Assembly (NCBI GenBank): GCA_038030265.1 | Contig: CM075939.1 | Coordinates: 12,009,253 to 12,073,252, forward strand | Direction: 5' to 3' | Length of the DNA: 64,000 nt | DNA from: Corythucha ciliata | Taxonomy: Eukaryota; Arthropoda; Insecta; Hemiptera; Tingidae | Shown: positions 9,865 through 21,700 of the stretch, one piece after another | How positions within the stretch are numbered: position 1 is the stretch's first letter | How the letters are laid out: each line of letters starts with the position of its first letter | The notes under the pieces: generated by a model | Databases searched by the model: none | The model's input: only the letters and a program-made list of their open reading frames with translations | What the model was told of the DNA's origin: nothing | Translations under genes and position numbers: made by a program

Positions 9865-11837
9865 CCACTATATGTGCATTTCCTTTCAATCGAAGGGGCC
9901 TTAAATGGTCCTGTTGAGTCAAGATTCGTATCATTGCGGGGAACTACTAGGGCTATATTTCTGGGCGGTAAATAAGGAAGGGGCGGCAAAATTTGAGAAA
10001 TTTCATCGGGCGTGGGAGGGAAATAGGTAAACAAATTAATCCAGGAGAAGGAGACAGAATTTTCATTGTCATCCATTCTCTTGCGACACACACTTGATCG
10101 GGATATTCTCGTCGTGCATGTATTTAGCGGGTTCTCGCCCCGTGAAGCCGGGAGCGCTGTGCCACAGCTCGCTGCAACCTTAAGGCGAATTGAGCAACAG
10201 CCGGATTGCAGTGGCACGTGCCTGTACCTCTCGAATTCTGGGGCGGAAATCTATATGAGCCTCTTACTCTTATCATCCTTCGTTTGGCAGTGATGACACG
10301 ACTCCTGAGTTAGTGACATTTTGGGCGGGGTATTGATTCAGGATGTCACACGCGAGTTTTTCATCTAAATTTCATGGTGGAAACCTCAAGGAGGGATATC
10401 TACCCTACAAAGGAGCATTTGATTTTCTTTGAAAACAGGACGGACATGTTCATCGGTCTAATAGGTACCAAAGGTGCAGCACTTTACATTAATGATACAT
10501 TTCTCAACATGTAAATATTCTGCACGATCTCATACATGAAGACTCACTTTATGAAAAAGTGAGGCTACGAAATTGGCGAGGGGGTAGCCTTTGTATACCA
10601 GAGAATCGACAAATAAGCTTGCCAACCACCGCTTGTCCTCAGGGAATCGCCGTGATATTCTCTCTATATTTCTTAAAAAAACAACTTTTCTGAAATCCTG
10701 GGGTAGGGGGGGGGGGTAGTTATCCCCCCCCCCGTGGATCCGCTGTCACGATTTAGAAAGAAGATTAGGACGTTCATAATTTTGAGAAAGATTTTACCGT
10801 CCGGTAACAACCATTACACACACCAAACTCGTACAAACATTTACGAAAAAAAAACATGTGTAAGCAAAAATTTAGCAGCGTTTTCTTAGCATTTTGGCAG
10901 AACATCGTGGCAGCTTCGGGGCGATGGAGTATCAAGAACGAATGGGCCGAGGCTAAAAAATGACGGATACACTCTCTTAAATGACAGGATGTCTTTCAAT
11001 ATAAACAAACCGTTTTTTACAGTTTGAATTCAGCCAACGGGTATTAAATTTAGTTTCATTTCACTGTATATAATGCTAGGTCGTACTTGGCTCACGGTAG
11101 TCGCGCATTCTACCTGTTAAATGGCCCGGTACTAATTCGACTATTGTGAGTATTATGTGGGAAAATAATGGTGGAAATTCAAATTAATCGACGAGTTTAT
11201 CATCGGAAATTCCCTCAATTTCAAGGCCGTATTTTATTCTTCGCCAGGTTTTATAATCTTTGTATATTACGTAATTAACTCCCACCACCTTTCAATTTAA
11301 TGACAAGTTCAATGGAAATGACATGACTGTTGTGAGCGTTTTCTGGTCGTTTTTTCGAATGGGGAGTCGGTGGCGGTGGTAAAAAGGATGACTCCGCTAA
11401 ACATGGATGAGGGGTGAGGGTGTCCCCTCCTCAGGGGATTCCTTTGATACGAAGCTGATTACGTGACCTGTTTTTCAAGCATCGTAAAAAGAGTGTTTTA
11501 TTTTATTTTATCGTGAGAACAAATGTATCGTTTCAGTGTTAGTCGCTAAGAAGTGAGTGGAGATCAGATAACGCCAAGTAGTGAGTATTATTGGGAGGGG
11601 GGGGGGAAGGTTCGTATACACTCAGCTCAATCGGTACGAAGTCGAATATTAACATAATCGTTAAAATTGTAATTTTTTAAAATCAAACTATCGTGAACAA
11701 TGGTCAAAGTTGCCTACATTCCCACAATGATATTGCTAACCCCCTATGGGCACAAATTCGTGTGGAAAGAGCTCAGGTGCTTACATTTTGCCATTCTTTC
11801 ATTTCAGTTTGATCCCAGGACGTTGATATACCGCAAA
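9865..11837. other. Gene-free stretch upstream of TMEM135
   Basis: No protein family is recognisable. G/C runs lie near 10,706-10,733 and a G-run near 11,597-11,607. The last few hundred bases should contain the TMEM135 promoter and 5' UTR. I see no TATA box at a convincing distance from 11,838. Confidence 0.5.
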
Positions 11838-14800
11838 ATGACTGTATTCAGCAAGTGGCAAATAGTTGACACGAGCTGCAAAGACTACGTCCACCCTTGG
11901 AGTGACTCATGTTTCAAAGCTACGACATCACTTTTGAAGCCATGTGTAACAGAGTCTTTAAGGATATATGTAACGGCCTACTTGGTGAGAACACCCCCCC
12001 CCCCCCAATTTACAAGTACGCCTCGCATTTGATAGTTAAGAATCATTTTCATTAGGCAGCAGCGCTAATGAGAGGAAAATTTCCTAAGCGGCCTGAGCTC
12101 GTGAAAATGTTTTTCGATATCATCAGATCCTGCGTTTTTCTGATATGCCACGGCATGGGGTTCTCCGCGGCTGTCTGTTTGCTCAGGTGAGACTGCTCAG
12201 AGGGACTGTTTGCCCAGAAATTGCCTTTTATTTTATGTTACGGGAGAAGGAAAGCCATGGGTCACTTTAACCTGCCGTCAGTGGCTTTTCTGCCGTCATT
12301 CCTGTCCAGCGTTTTGGCCATTCTGATCGAACGACCCTCGAGGCGTTCTCTCTTGAGCCTTTATGTTACGAATGTGGTATGATTTGTGAATTTTGGCGGA
12401 GGTGGGGGGGTTTATCGAGACGTTTCATGACCAGTTTTTTTTTTTTTTACAGGCGTCCGAAACTCTGTTTAAATTGGCAGTTTCTCGGAATGTGGTACGT
12501 CCTATACCTTTTGGTGAGATCATGCTATTTGCACCATCTTTTGCATTCCTTCTGTACGCCTACCGGTGCAATAGACTACCCAAGGACCCTGTGTATTCGT
12601 TGCTCAAGTAAGAATCACCCCCTCCCTCCACGTCCCATCCATCTAGGACTGTGATGGAACTGTCGTCAATTTACAGGTTTCTCTTTGGGACCTACGAGCA
12701 GGTGCCAGCCGATGAAAATGAGTCGAGAAAATCTGAGGAGCGGAAGTCCTGGTGGAGTCAAACGTTTAACCGAGTCGAGCGTCATTCCTCGTGCCCGCAT
12801 CCTCTCACCTGTGATCACTACGTTTTTCACGTGAGTGTTTCACATTTTTATTCGTTAACAAAATTTATAAGCACGGCGTAAGTGTCCTGGGGTAGTTTAC
12901 GCTGGGCGTGTATGAGAGGAATAAGGGGGGGAACCGGGTTGAGAAATGGGTCGCCTTTTTCTGCTGGTTTATTTTGTGGGGGGGGGGGTCAGGCATGAGC
13001 GCCAATCCTCCCAAACCCTGTAACTCCCATCCTCTATATCAGGGCCGGCCAACCTTTTTTGGTCGTGGGCTATAAACCGGGTTGTAAGAACTCAGGCGGG
13101 CCATCTATCCTCGCGCCCCCCCCCACCCATCCATCGAGCACAACACTTTGATTTTAGCCAAAGGCCGTGACGCTCTGAATAAAACGCACTTGGGCCCCAG
13201 TGGCGGCGGAAGTGGGGTTCAGGGTTAGCGAATGCTCCGCTCCCCCAATCCGATGTTTGAGGAATGGAGAAAAAAATGGCTTAGTGTTGAATTTGCCTAC
13301 TGCTACTCTTGAAAATTATCGTTTGCACCTTCCACAGCATGGATTCGGGTTCACAAGATTGGTATTTTAACAAGCCAGATCTGCAAACTATGGGCTTTGA
13401 TAGTGCCAAACCAACGGAATTGCTTGTATTTATATGGAGCCAAACATGGAATGAGGAAGTTACACATTTTCCAAAATCATGCTGCCGTGATAGCTTGGGT
13501 ACCAAAACTCAAGAAAACACGATCCGTTCAAATAAAATCAGGCCCTATATTTTTTTATTAATTTTTAAAACTAGTGGGTTGTGGCACCCATTTGAAATAG
13601 GCTAGATAGACTGATGACGTAACAACAGCATTCGCGTGACCTCCACAATAGCTTCCCACAAATCAAACAATAGGACTTAAGATAATGGGTTGGACAAGAA
13701 GGGGCAAGATATGATAACAGCCATGATGCGAAGGGTTGGGAGGGGTCACAACCCCTTAACTACGTCACGAGTCACAGACCGGCCGTTTAAGGTAACAAAA
13801 AAAATTGGCAAGTTTTATTATTTCTCTATAAATCGAAATCAATCAATTACGCACTAATATTCAATTCCTAGTCATATTTAGTCATTTTCTTTCGAAAAAA
13901 AAGGTTTCCAGCGATTTTGATGTTACTTCCTCAATGCCAAACCAGCAAAAGTGGGTTCCATTAGTGCTGAATCCGCGAAACTGCTTCTATGAAGGCCACG
14001 ACCGTGTGAAATCGCTTTCTCGAACCCCGTGAAATATGACTTCTTAATTAATCAACCCCGCAAATTTGGATTTTGAGGGAGTCAACCCTTCAGAATTGAT
14101 TTTTCAAAGGGCCAAATCTCTGAAATTTGGGCTTAAAGTGGTGAAAACTGTCAATTCTAGCCATCTAACCAAGACAATTCCAGTCAAGAGCATAAAGAAG
14201 AGGAATGTGACTCTGGAATCGTCTGTGTCGTTGGCCCTTTTGGGTGATTATAACCCGAGAAATTTGGTTCTTTGGGATGCAAATCCACGAAATTCGGCTT
14301 TGAAAGGGCTAACCCCACGAAAATTGTATTTTAATGTGCTCAATGGACATTCTGGTTCAGAGGGAAAATTGAATTTCATGGCAACCTCTTGCTCCCCCCC
14401 CTCCCAAAGTTTCTGCTCTGAATAGTGTGAATACGCCATTTTATGGCCGATGTCCGATGACCACAAATTACCCAATAAAAACCTAGAAACGAGAGAATTT
14501 CATGACGAAGCGGGAAATTTGGTGTAGAATTTGAAATGTTGGCCTCAAAAATTGTATTTTTTCACATGTAGGCATAATTGTCTCGAAAAATGGTATTTTC
14601 GATGAAGAGGGGGGGGGGGTTAAATCTGAACTGCTCAGATTCTTGCTCCCACAATGCCGTTGGACTTCCGCCGCCACTGTCGGGGCCTCTTCAATAATTA
14701 CAACAACATTATAAGTTAACCACACTGTAGTAGCGTTTTCCATTTGCACAAAAAATGTGCCCTGGGGCAGCTTCTATCATTGCAGTGCAGCGCTGGCCTT

Positions 14801-17800
14801 AAGACATTTGGCGGGTGAACCTTTCACCAACTCCTCCGTGAAGTTACCTTCAGGAGCCGCGGATTAGAGTTTTTTTTCCATACTTCACCACTCTCAATTT
14901 CATCGGTGAATTATAGCGATTTGTCTCCATTTCAGGCGCGAATTAGCGATTTCTCTTACAATTGATTTGTGTTTTTCCTGATTTGCGGCGCTAGTGAGCG
15001 ATTTTACCCGTGAATTAGCGCTATATTTTCTAATTTTAGCCACAAAGTTGTCTCCGGAAACCGCGACTTGCCATTTACTCAATTTATTTCTGTGAAATGG
15101 CAAATTTTCTCAATGTAACCCCATAAATAGCCATTTTTCTCGACTTGAGCCCTGAATTAGCGTTTTACCTAATTTTAGCCTTCTAGGGAGCCGTGAATGA
15201 GAGTTTTATTTCCCACTTTTGCCGCGAATTAACCCTTTTTCTGAATTTTATCCGCGAATTAGCGCATTTTCCTTATTTAGCCGTGGATTAGCAGAAGGGA
15301 ATTAGCGATTTTCTCCAATTTAGCCGTGAATTCCTTGACCTCAGACCTTCAGCCTTACCAGAGCTACTTTGGTCCCGTTCCGTCCGTTCGTTGACCGGGC
15401 CGCTTTTGCTCGGGAGCAGAGGTGATTTTAGGAGGTACCCCCCCCCCCCCTCATACGTTGCTAAAAGTAAGAATAATACACCAATTCGTGGAATCCGCGG
15501 CGCCAATTTTCGCGGTGTAAATGACAAAAAATTCTTGTCATTCTGAGAGCAAGTTCACAAGTGAAATTGAATAATTTGCGGTTACCACTTTGCCCACTTC
15601 GCGGCTCAAATAAGTAAGTAAAAAAAACAAAAAAAAAAAACGGTTAATCTTCAGTTTGTGCTAGTTCCCAAGGCACCCAATAGAGAATTTGAATAGGTAC
15701 CGTTTTCAGGGGCAAGTACAAGCGGCTACAAATTTGAAAAAGCGCTCATTTGTGCAGTAAAAGTAAGGAGAACCGCTATAATTCGCGGCCAAATTGGGGA
15801 AAACGCAACTTCGAGGCTAAAATTTAGGAAGAAAGTCTCATATCGTGGCTTAAGTTTAGACAAATCGCTTATTCGCTGGCAAAATTAGGCGAAAATGCTA
15901 GTTCACGGCTAACATTTATAAAAACCAGTAATTTTCAATTTTAGGAGGCAACATCGTTGCTAAAATTGAGAAAAAGAGCTAATCCATGGCTAACATTTAA
16001 AACATGGTTAATTCACGGTCGAAGTTGAAGAAAACGATTATTTACGGCGAGGGCCGGGGATCGAATATTCCGGACCGGAAATTCCACCGCATGGAATGGC
16101 AAAATTGATAACGGCTTTGCGGTTGCTTTTTTGCAAGCGCAAAAAGGCAAAAAAATGCCAAGAAAAAATGCTAATTCAAGGCTATAAAAGTGAGGAAAAA
16201 GCTAAGGCTAAATTTGAAGCAAAACATTGCTTAAACATGATTAAACAAACAAAAAATTGCTAATTCGGAGCTAAACGTGAGAAAAATGGCAAATTCGCAA
16301 CTGAAATTGCAAAAAATCACTCATTCGCGGATACAAAAGAAAAAAAAGCCGCTCATTCACAGTTTGCGAATTTGCAATTTTTCTCAAGTTTAGCCCCGAA
16401 TTAGCATTTTGTTTGTTTGTCCAATCATGTTTTGCTTCAATTTTAGCGTTGGCTTTATCCTCACTTTTATAGCCTTTAATTAGCGTTTTTTCTTGTCTTT
16501 TCTTTGCCTATTTTTGCCTTTTTGCGCTTGCAAAAAAGCAACAGTCGGGGCAGTTATCAATTTTACCAAGGAACAGGAAATTACCATTTTTTTTATTATT
16601 TTAGCCATAAAGTAGTACATATACACGCGAATCAGCATTTTTTCTCAATTTTGGTCTGGATGTTTCATCGAGATACCGTGATTGAACGTTTTTTTAGTGC
16701 ATTTCACTTTTTTTTACCATTTTAGTCACGAATATTAGCGCTTTTTGCTGCGTACTAGCCCCAAGAACAGCATATTAGTGCGCCTTGTCATCTACATTTG
16801 CTCGTGAACCTTAAAAACGCGGAATCAGCGTATTTTATATATTATAGCCGCTAATCCCCCCCCCCCCCGAAGGCCTGTAACCGAAACTTGTTTTCACGTA
16901 TCTACATCCATGAATATTGCAACTAAAAATCCTCATTTTTCCATCTTTAAGCTTTTCGCGGGCACCCTCTCCGCCCCGTTCGTCATTACCTCGGTATGCG
17001 CTGTACTGATTCACGGAATTGAAGTTGGAAAAAGCGCTAAATGACGGTTAAAATTAAGAAAAATACTTTGCTACTTCGCGGATAAAGTTTCTTTAAAGCT
17101 TCTGTGGATAAAGTGTAGAAAAAGCGCTAATTAGAGGCTAGAAAGTATGGTAGCCCGTGAAGAAGAACATGAACCCGCGGCCAGCGCTCATTCATTCGAT
17201 TACTTGCAACTTATCTTCCCTCTACTTTCATTGCCGAATTGTTTGTCCCACTGTTCACCAAAGATGAAAAGGTGTTATTATCAAGCCGAAGTTTCATGGA
17301 AGGTGGGCTAGAGGGGCTGATCACAGGAGGGCGAGGTCCATGTTTAACTTGACGGGCTATACTACAATCGGCTTCTGAAGGCAAGTTCGAGGCTCTGAGA
17401 AAAAGGGTTGATTCGTAGCAAAAAGAGAAAAAATCGCTAATTCGCGGTTAAAATGGTGACAGACAATCGCTTATTCACGGCTAAAATGGGGACAAATAGC
17501 TAATTCACCGGTAAAATTGAGTTGAAGCTCTGTGCTGTAAAGTGTTGAAAAAAAACCCTAATTCACGGTCAACATGGAGATTACGTCAAATCGCGCGGCT
17601 TATTCTGAACTGTGACTTCATGGGGGCGCTGGTGAAAGATTCGCCACGGGGGGGGGGGGGGCGAAATGTCTCAGGCCGGCACGGCATGTCAGGTGCCCCC
17701 CCCCCTCCGTTCTAACAAGTACGGCGTGCTTATAATTTTATAACGGACCCAAAAGACATTGTTTCCTCTGCACTCGTATTAGTTGAAAAAAGGAAAACAA

Positions 17801-18606
17801 CTTTCATCTTCGTTAGTTCTATTCAGGGAGCTAGTAGGAATTTCCTCGTCGGCTTCGCCGTTCAATTCGTCCTCAACATTGCCCTGAAAACCAATAAGTT
17901 TTCAGAAAGGCCTTCGATGATCATCAAGCTACCATTTCAGACGTCTAGTTATAATTTAGCCGCATTTTTGGGACTGTGCACGGCGGCGTATCGAGTGAGT
18001 TTTTTAAATTGTGTGTAGCCCCCCGCCTTCTTCCCGGATTTAAAACATTTGTCTCGATTAATTTTAGGGATTGTCGTGTTACTTGAGGAGGAACTACGAT
18101 CGTGACGATAAAAAATTCGCTCTACCGGCTGGTTGCCTCGCCGGTCTAGCGTTTATTTTCCTCCGAGACTCAACAATAGCACTGTACTTTATGTGGAAGG
18201 CGTTCCAAGTACGAATATAGTAAACTTAAATTCGCGATGACAAAACCACGGTAATGTTTTGTATCCGTTTTTTTCAAGGTCGCCTACAATATCGGCGTGG
18301 ACGAGGGCTACTGTAAAGAAATTCCATACGCTCCCGTATTTTTTCACGCTTTTTCAACGGCTGTTTTATTCCACGTGGCCATTCTCGAGCCAATGAAACT
18401 TAGACCCTCGTACTGGAGGTTTCTTTACAATATGTCTGGCACCAAGTAAGCCCTTTTATTTACCTTTTGGATCGCTTTCAAAACTAATCCCCCCCCCCCT
18501 CACAATGGCAAGGATTGCTCTGATGGAAAGGAAATCTTTTGATGTTTTTGGCTTAGACTCCACTAAACAACTTCAGGAGGTGTTGAGAAGAGATAAAAAA
18601 AAGTGA
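11838..18606 (+). CDS. TMEM135: TMEM135-like multi-pass membrane protein (peroxisome/mitochondria)
   Basis: Nine exons join in consistent phase: 11838-11984, 12056-12186, 12247-12376, 12453-12607, 12677-12830, 17827-17994, 18068-18208, 18279-18445, 18513-18606. They give about 428 residues; the human protein has 458. Conserved landmarks are TESLRIY in exon 1, AILIERPSRRSLLSLY at the exon 3 end, ASETLFKLA in exon 4, the cysteine-rich loop SSCPHPLTCDHY in exon 5, LAAFLGLCTAAYR in exon 6, EPMKLRPSYWRFLYN in exon 8 and the tail MERKSFDVFG in exon 9. Family knowledge: TMEM135 (PMP52) is a Tim17-related membrane protein tied to peroxisomal lipid metabolism and mitochondrial dynamics. Most introns are 60-85 bp, but intron 5 is 5 kb and full of repeats. 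The gene converges on LAS1L, with 123 bp between stop codons. The start is the first ATG matching the family N-terminus. Confidence 0.93.
13040..13140 (+). repeat. Possible hAT-type MITE end
   Basis: The start CAGGGCCGGCCAACCTTTTT, followed by a GGGCTATAAACCGGG-like stretch, has the look of common hAT-derived MITEs (CAGGGGTCGGCAACC type). I found no matching right end, so only this end is called. Confidence 0.3.
13198..14679. mobile_element. hAT-like element in TMEM135 intron 5
   Basis: The ends are a 16-bp perfect inverted repeat, CAGTGGCGGCGGAAGT, starting at 13198 and ending at 14679. The 8 bp outside the ends (TTGGGCCC and TCGGGGCC) agree at 6 of 8 positions, as expected for an old hAT target duplication. 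The interior encodes no transposase. It contains type II minisatellite units from about 13,920 to 14,420 (CACGAAATTCGGCTTTGAAA theme). Non-autonomous. Confidence 0.65.
14880..15345 (-). repeat. Type I minisatellite, reverse orientation
   Basis: About a dozen degenerate units of the GCTAATTCGCGGCTAAAATT family, read here on the minus strand (GCGAATTAGCG and CAATTTTAGCC visible on the plus strand). Lies in TMEM135 intron 5. Non-coding. Confidence 0.75.
15560..17620 (+). repeat. Type I minisatellite blocks with a central palindrome
   Basis: Plus-oriented units run from about 15,560 to 16,360 and again near 17,030-17,600. A minus-oriented block lies at about 16,360-16,860. The change of orientation coincides with the palindrome at 16,090-16,577. 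Filler sequence of TMEM135 intron 5; no exon of the family seems to be missing between 12,830 and 17,827. Confidence 0.7.
16090..16577. repeat. Imperfect palindrome of about 490 bp
   Basis: The left arm has GGCAAAATTGATAACGGC near 16,097 and GTTGCTTTTTTGCAAGCGC near 16,132. The right arm returns them in reverse complement near 16,525-16,570. The centre is near 16,340-16,370. Type I minisatellite units face opposite ways in the two arms. Confidence 0.65.
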
Positions 18607-18653
18607 TTTTCTTTTGACTTTTATAGTGGTGTCCTTAAATCTTAAAAATTTGT

Positions 18654-18659
18654 TTTATT
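18654..18659 (-). promoter_or_regulatory. LAS1L polyadenylation signal AATAAA
   Basis: Minus-strand AATAAA 71 bp past the LAS1L stop codon and inside the 123-bp gap shared with the converging TMEM135 gene. The two transcripts' 3' ends probably overlap. Confidence 0.6.
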
Positions 18660-18729
18660 TTTAAATATTATTTTTGTTACTTCGTTATCAAAATACAAGT
18701 TTACGTTTTCCACCCATTAACTAAACTAA

Positions 18730-21700
18730 CTAAAATATCCCGCCGCTCGCGTTAACGGTAGTCCATAATTTTTTGACGGGTAAAGAAGTTTGACCAGTAG
18801 AATTAACGCTTATCGCATCTTTTAGGCGGATTTTATCGAGTACATCAGCTGGGATTTGATCCGCCCTCGGATAAGTATCCCAGACGCATTCGGCTGACCC
18901 ACCGATCCCCACAATAAAGACACATAAAAACCAAAGAAATTTCGATGGAACCGTTGAAAAAAAAACTGTACTCACCGCTTTCAACCCACAAGCTCTGGTC
19001 TGGCATGGTAACATTGCCAGCGTCTTCACTATCGCTTTCGTCTGTCGTAGTCATCTCTTCAGGATAGGCCACTACCGGCTTCTTTAAAAACGATTCCACT
19101 CCTTTCATCTTCCATTTGTCGATTTTACGGTCCTTCCCTTTTTGCTCGTTGCCGCAGTACAAATTGACGAGCGTCATGAGATGGTTTTTAACAATGGCTC
19201 GTCGAAACGTCAACATATCACTCAGCCTGCACAAAATAGCCCACTTGAAAGAAAGAAAGAAGAAGAAGAAAAAGAAAAAAAAAAAAAAAAAAAAAACTCC
19301 AACTCTACATAGCGTTGAAACTTACAGGTCAAGAGCCGGCAAAGTATACGAATTCGGTTTTCGACACACTTTATACAAAAGGTCGAGTAGTGTTTTGTCG
19401 GGTAAAAATACCGCCTCGCGCAGTCTCAGTGCTGTTTTCAGCGACGGATTTTTTTTCTCCACCCGGTGCATGAGCGTTGCCAAAATTTTCACGTCGTAAG
19501 TTGGCTGTCCCGTTTGTATGCTCAACCTTTTTTTGAGTAGCGTCTGAAGGCGAAAAAAAAAAAATAATAATAAATAAAATAAAATCGTTAGGTACACGGA
19601 CGCGGCGTTTAGCGTGAAGACGTTTTTTGGCTGGAAAGTGGCGGTTGAGCTTGAGTTTTGAGACCCCCAATACCCTCCCACCCACACTAGGCGGCGCACG
19701 CGCTGTGAGACCCATGTTGCCACTTCCGCCGAATTAGTCCCTATACTCCCGTAAAACGTATTCACGTTAAATAAATAAAAAAAAGGAGCTGCAGCGCCCG
19801 TCGAAACTCCAGTCATCTGGAGGTGTATTTCAAATCCCCTGCCCGCTCTGAACTCGAACGAGGTATGCAGCTAAAAGTCGTGGCCCGTCGGAACTGGTAC
19901 AATCCCGCTACGAGTTCAGAGCCCAGGCCTTTTCTTCTCTTTTCGAACAAACCTCATGGCGTCTGCAGAACAACCGCATTCCACGCTTGAGATTATTCTA
20001 TCATCACAGTGCTCGGCCAATGATATAGGGTACTTATATTTTCTATTTGACTCAAATAGGGTCAAGGGTTTCATCAAGCCTTTCATCATCGGCCACTAAA
20101 AAAAGGCTCCATAACGCAAAACTTGCGAAATCTCCGAAAATTGCAATCGCGCGGATATTTAGCCAGAAAACTTCCAATTTCGTGGTATTCGTCATGCCTT
20201 ATGCGCTGTTGTGGTAACCAGTTAGCCTGGGATTCGACGTGACAAAATAGGCCCGGAAATTGGTAATTTTGATTGAATTAGACCCTAAACTGGCAAATTA
20301 ACCGAATTTAACACCCAAAAGTGTCCATTCGACGGATATTCAGCCAGGAATTCACTGACATTTAGCTCCAAATGATGTAATTTTGATGTTTTTCAACAAG
20401 CTTTGGACCTTTTCGGAGCCGGTTGGACACCGGAAGAAGCGGAGGAATAGTTGCCGCTTAAAAAGCACGCCCCGAAACTTGCAATTTCGCAGAAATCTTG
20501 TTATTTTGCGGATATTAAGGCCTAAAACGTTCTATTTTGTTGAAATTAAGCCCTGAAATTCGCACTTTCACAGACATTACAACCCGAAAGTCGCATTGCC
20601 TCGGATATACGGTCATGGAACTTTCAATATCTGCCACCGCCGCCAGGATCCGCCGCTACAAAAATGGCCCCAAAACTTGCAATTTTGCACTACGTAAGGC
20701 CCTTAACTTGCTATTTCGCTTGAATTAACACCCGAAGACCCGAAACTTTCACTTTCTTCTGAATTCAGAGAGGATAATTTGAAATTGTGCCCGAATATAG
20801 GAACTTACAATTATGCGTACCTAAATGCTGCACTTTCACGGCTATTCGTCATGGTATGGGCGCAGTCCGGTGTGGCTATCCAAACTTTAAGAAAAATGAC
20901 CAGAAACTTGCAATCTCACTGAAATTTGTGCCTGGAAACGTATACTTTTTTAGATGTTTGCCTCAAAAACGTTGAAATTTTGTTGGGAGTACGGATTACG
21001 GCCTTATGCCTACGGTCGTGGCCGGCCTTGCCCGCGGTCCGAACCCACAAAAAACAAATTAAAACACACCTACTATTCCGCGGATATTTATATTAGCACT
21101 GAAACTTGCAATATCTTCGAAATTAAGATTTCGCAGGAATCAAGGCCCGAAATTGTCAATTTCACGTATATTCAGCCAGAAAGCTAGTAATTTCGCTCAC
21201 ATTAGAACCTGCAAACGCTAAAATTAGGACCCGAACATGAAAACTCATTCTATTTCTTAATTTAAAAAATTCAGGTTCAAAGTCAAAGTTAATAGCACAG
21301 TCGGGACCGGTATGGCCAGGGTTCACGCCCAAAAGGCTCTAAAACACGTAGTTTTCTGAAATTAGGACGTGAAACTTGCCAAATCGCGAATATTCAGTCA
21401 GACAAATACCAATTGCGCCGACATTTTACCTAAAAAATGTTCTGAACTCGTAAGGGGATTGTAATTACGCCTCCTGGAGTCGACGCTCTTACCTGAAACA
21501 GACGAGTTCGCTCATCGGGAGTCAAACGAGCTCTAACTTTGGCTGATCTTCTACCCGTGCTCTCCTTAGTTAGAACGGTCAAAAGTTTCTCCACTTTGAA
21601 CCTAATCGAACGAAAATTAATTACAAAAAAAAAAAAAATTGTCAAAAAAGCCACGTGACAGCCCCCACCTTTTGACTACGGCCTTCAGTAAATCTACCAA

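Noticed and set aside
9846..10217. 123-codon minus-strand frame with CTTRIS..VCRKRM, considered as a Gag zinc knuckle
   Set aside because: Only one weak Cys pattern and no flanking capsid or protease motifs; not enough to call.
19371..19715. 114-codon minus-strand frame
   Set aside because: Out-of-frame shadow of LAS1L exon 8; the in-phase frame joins both neighbouring exons.
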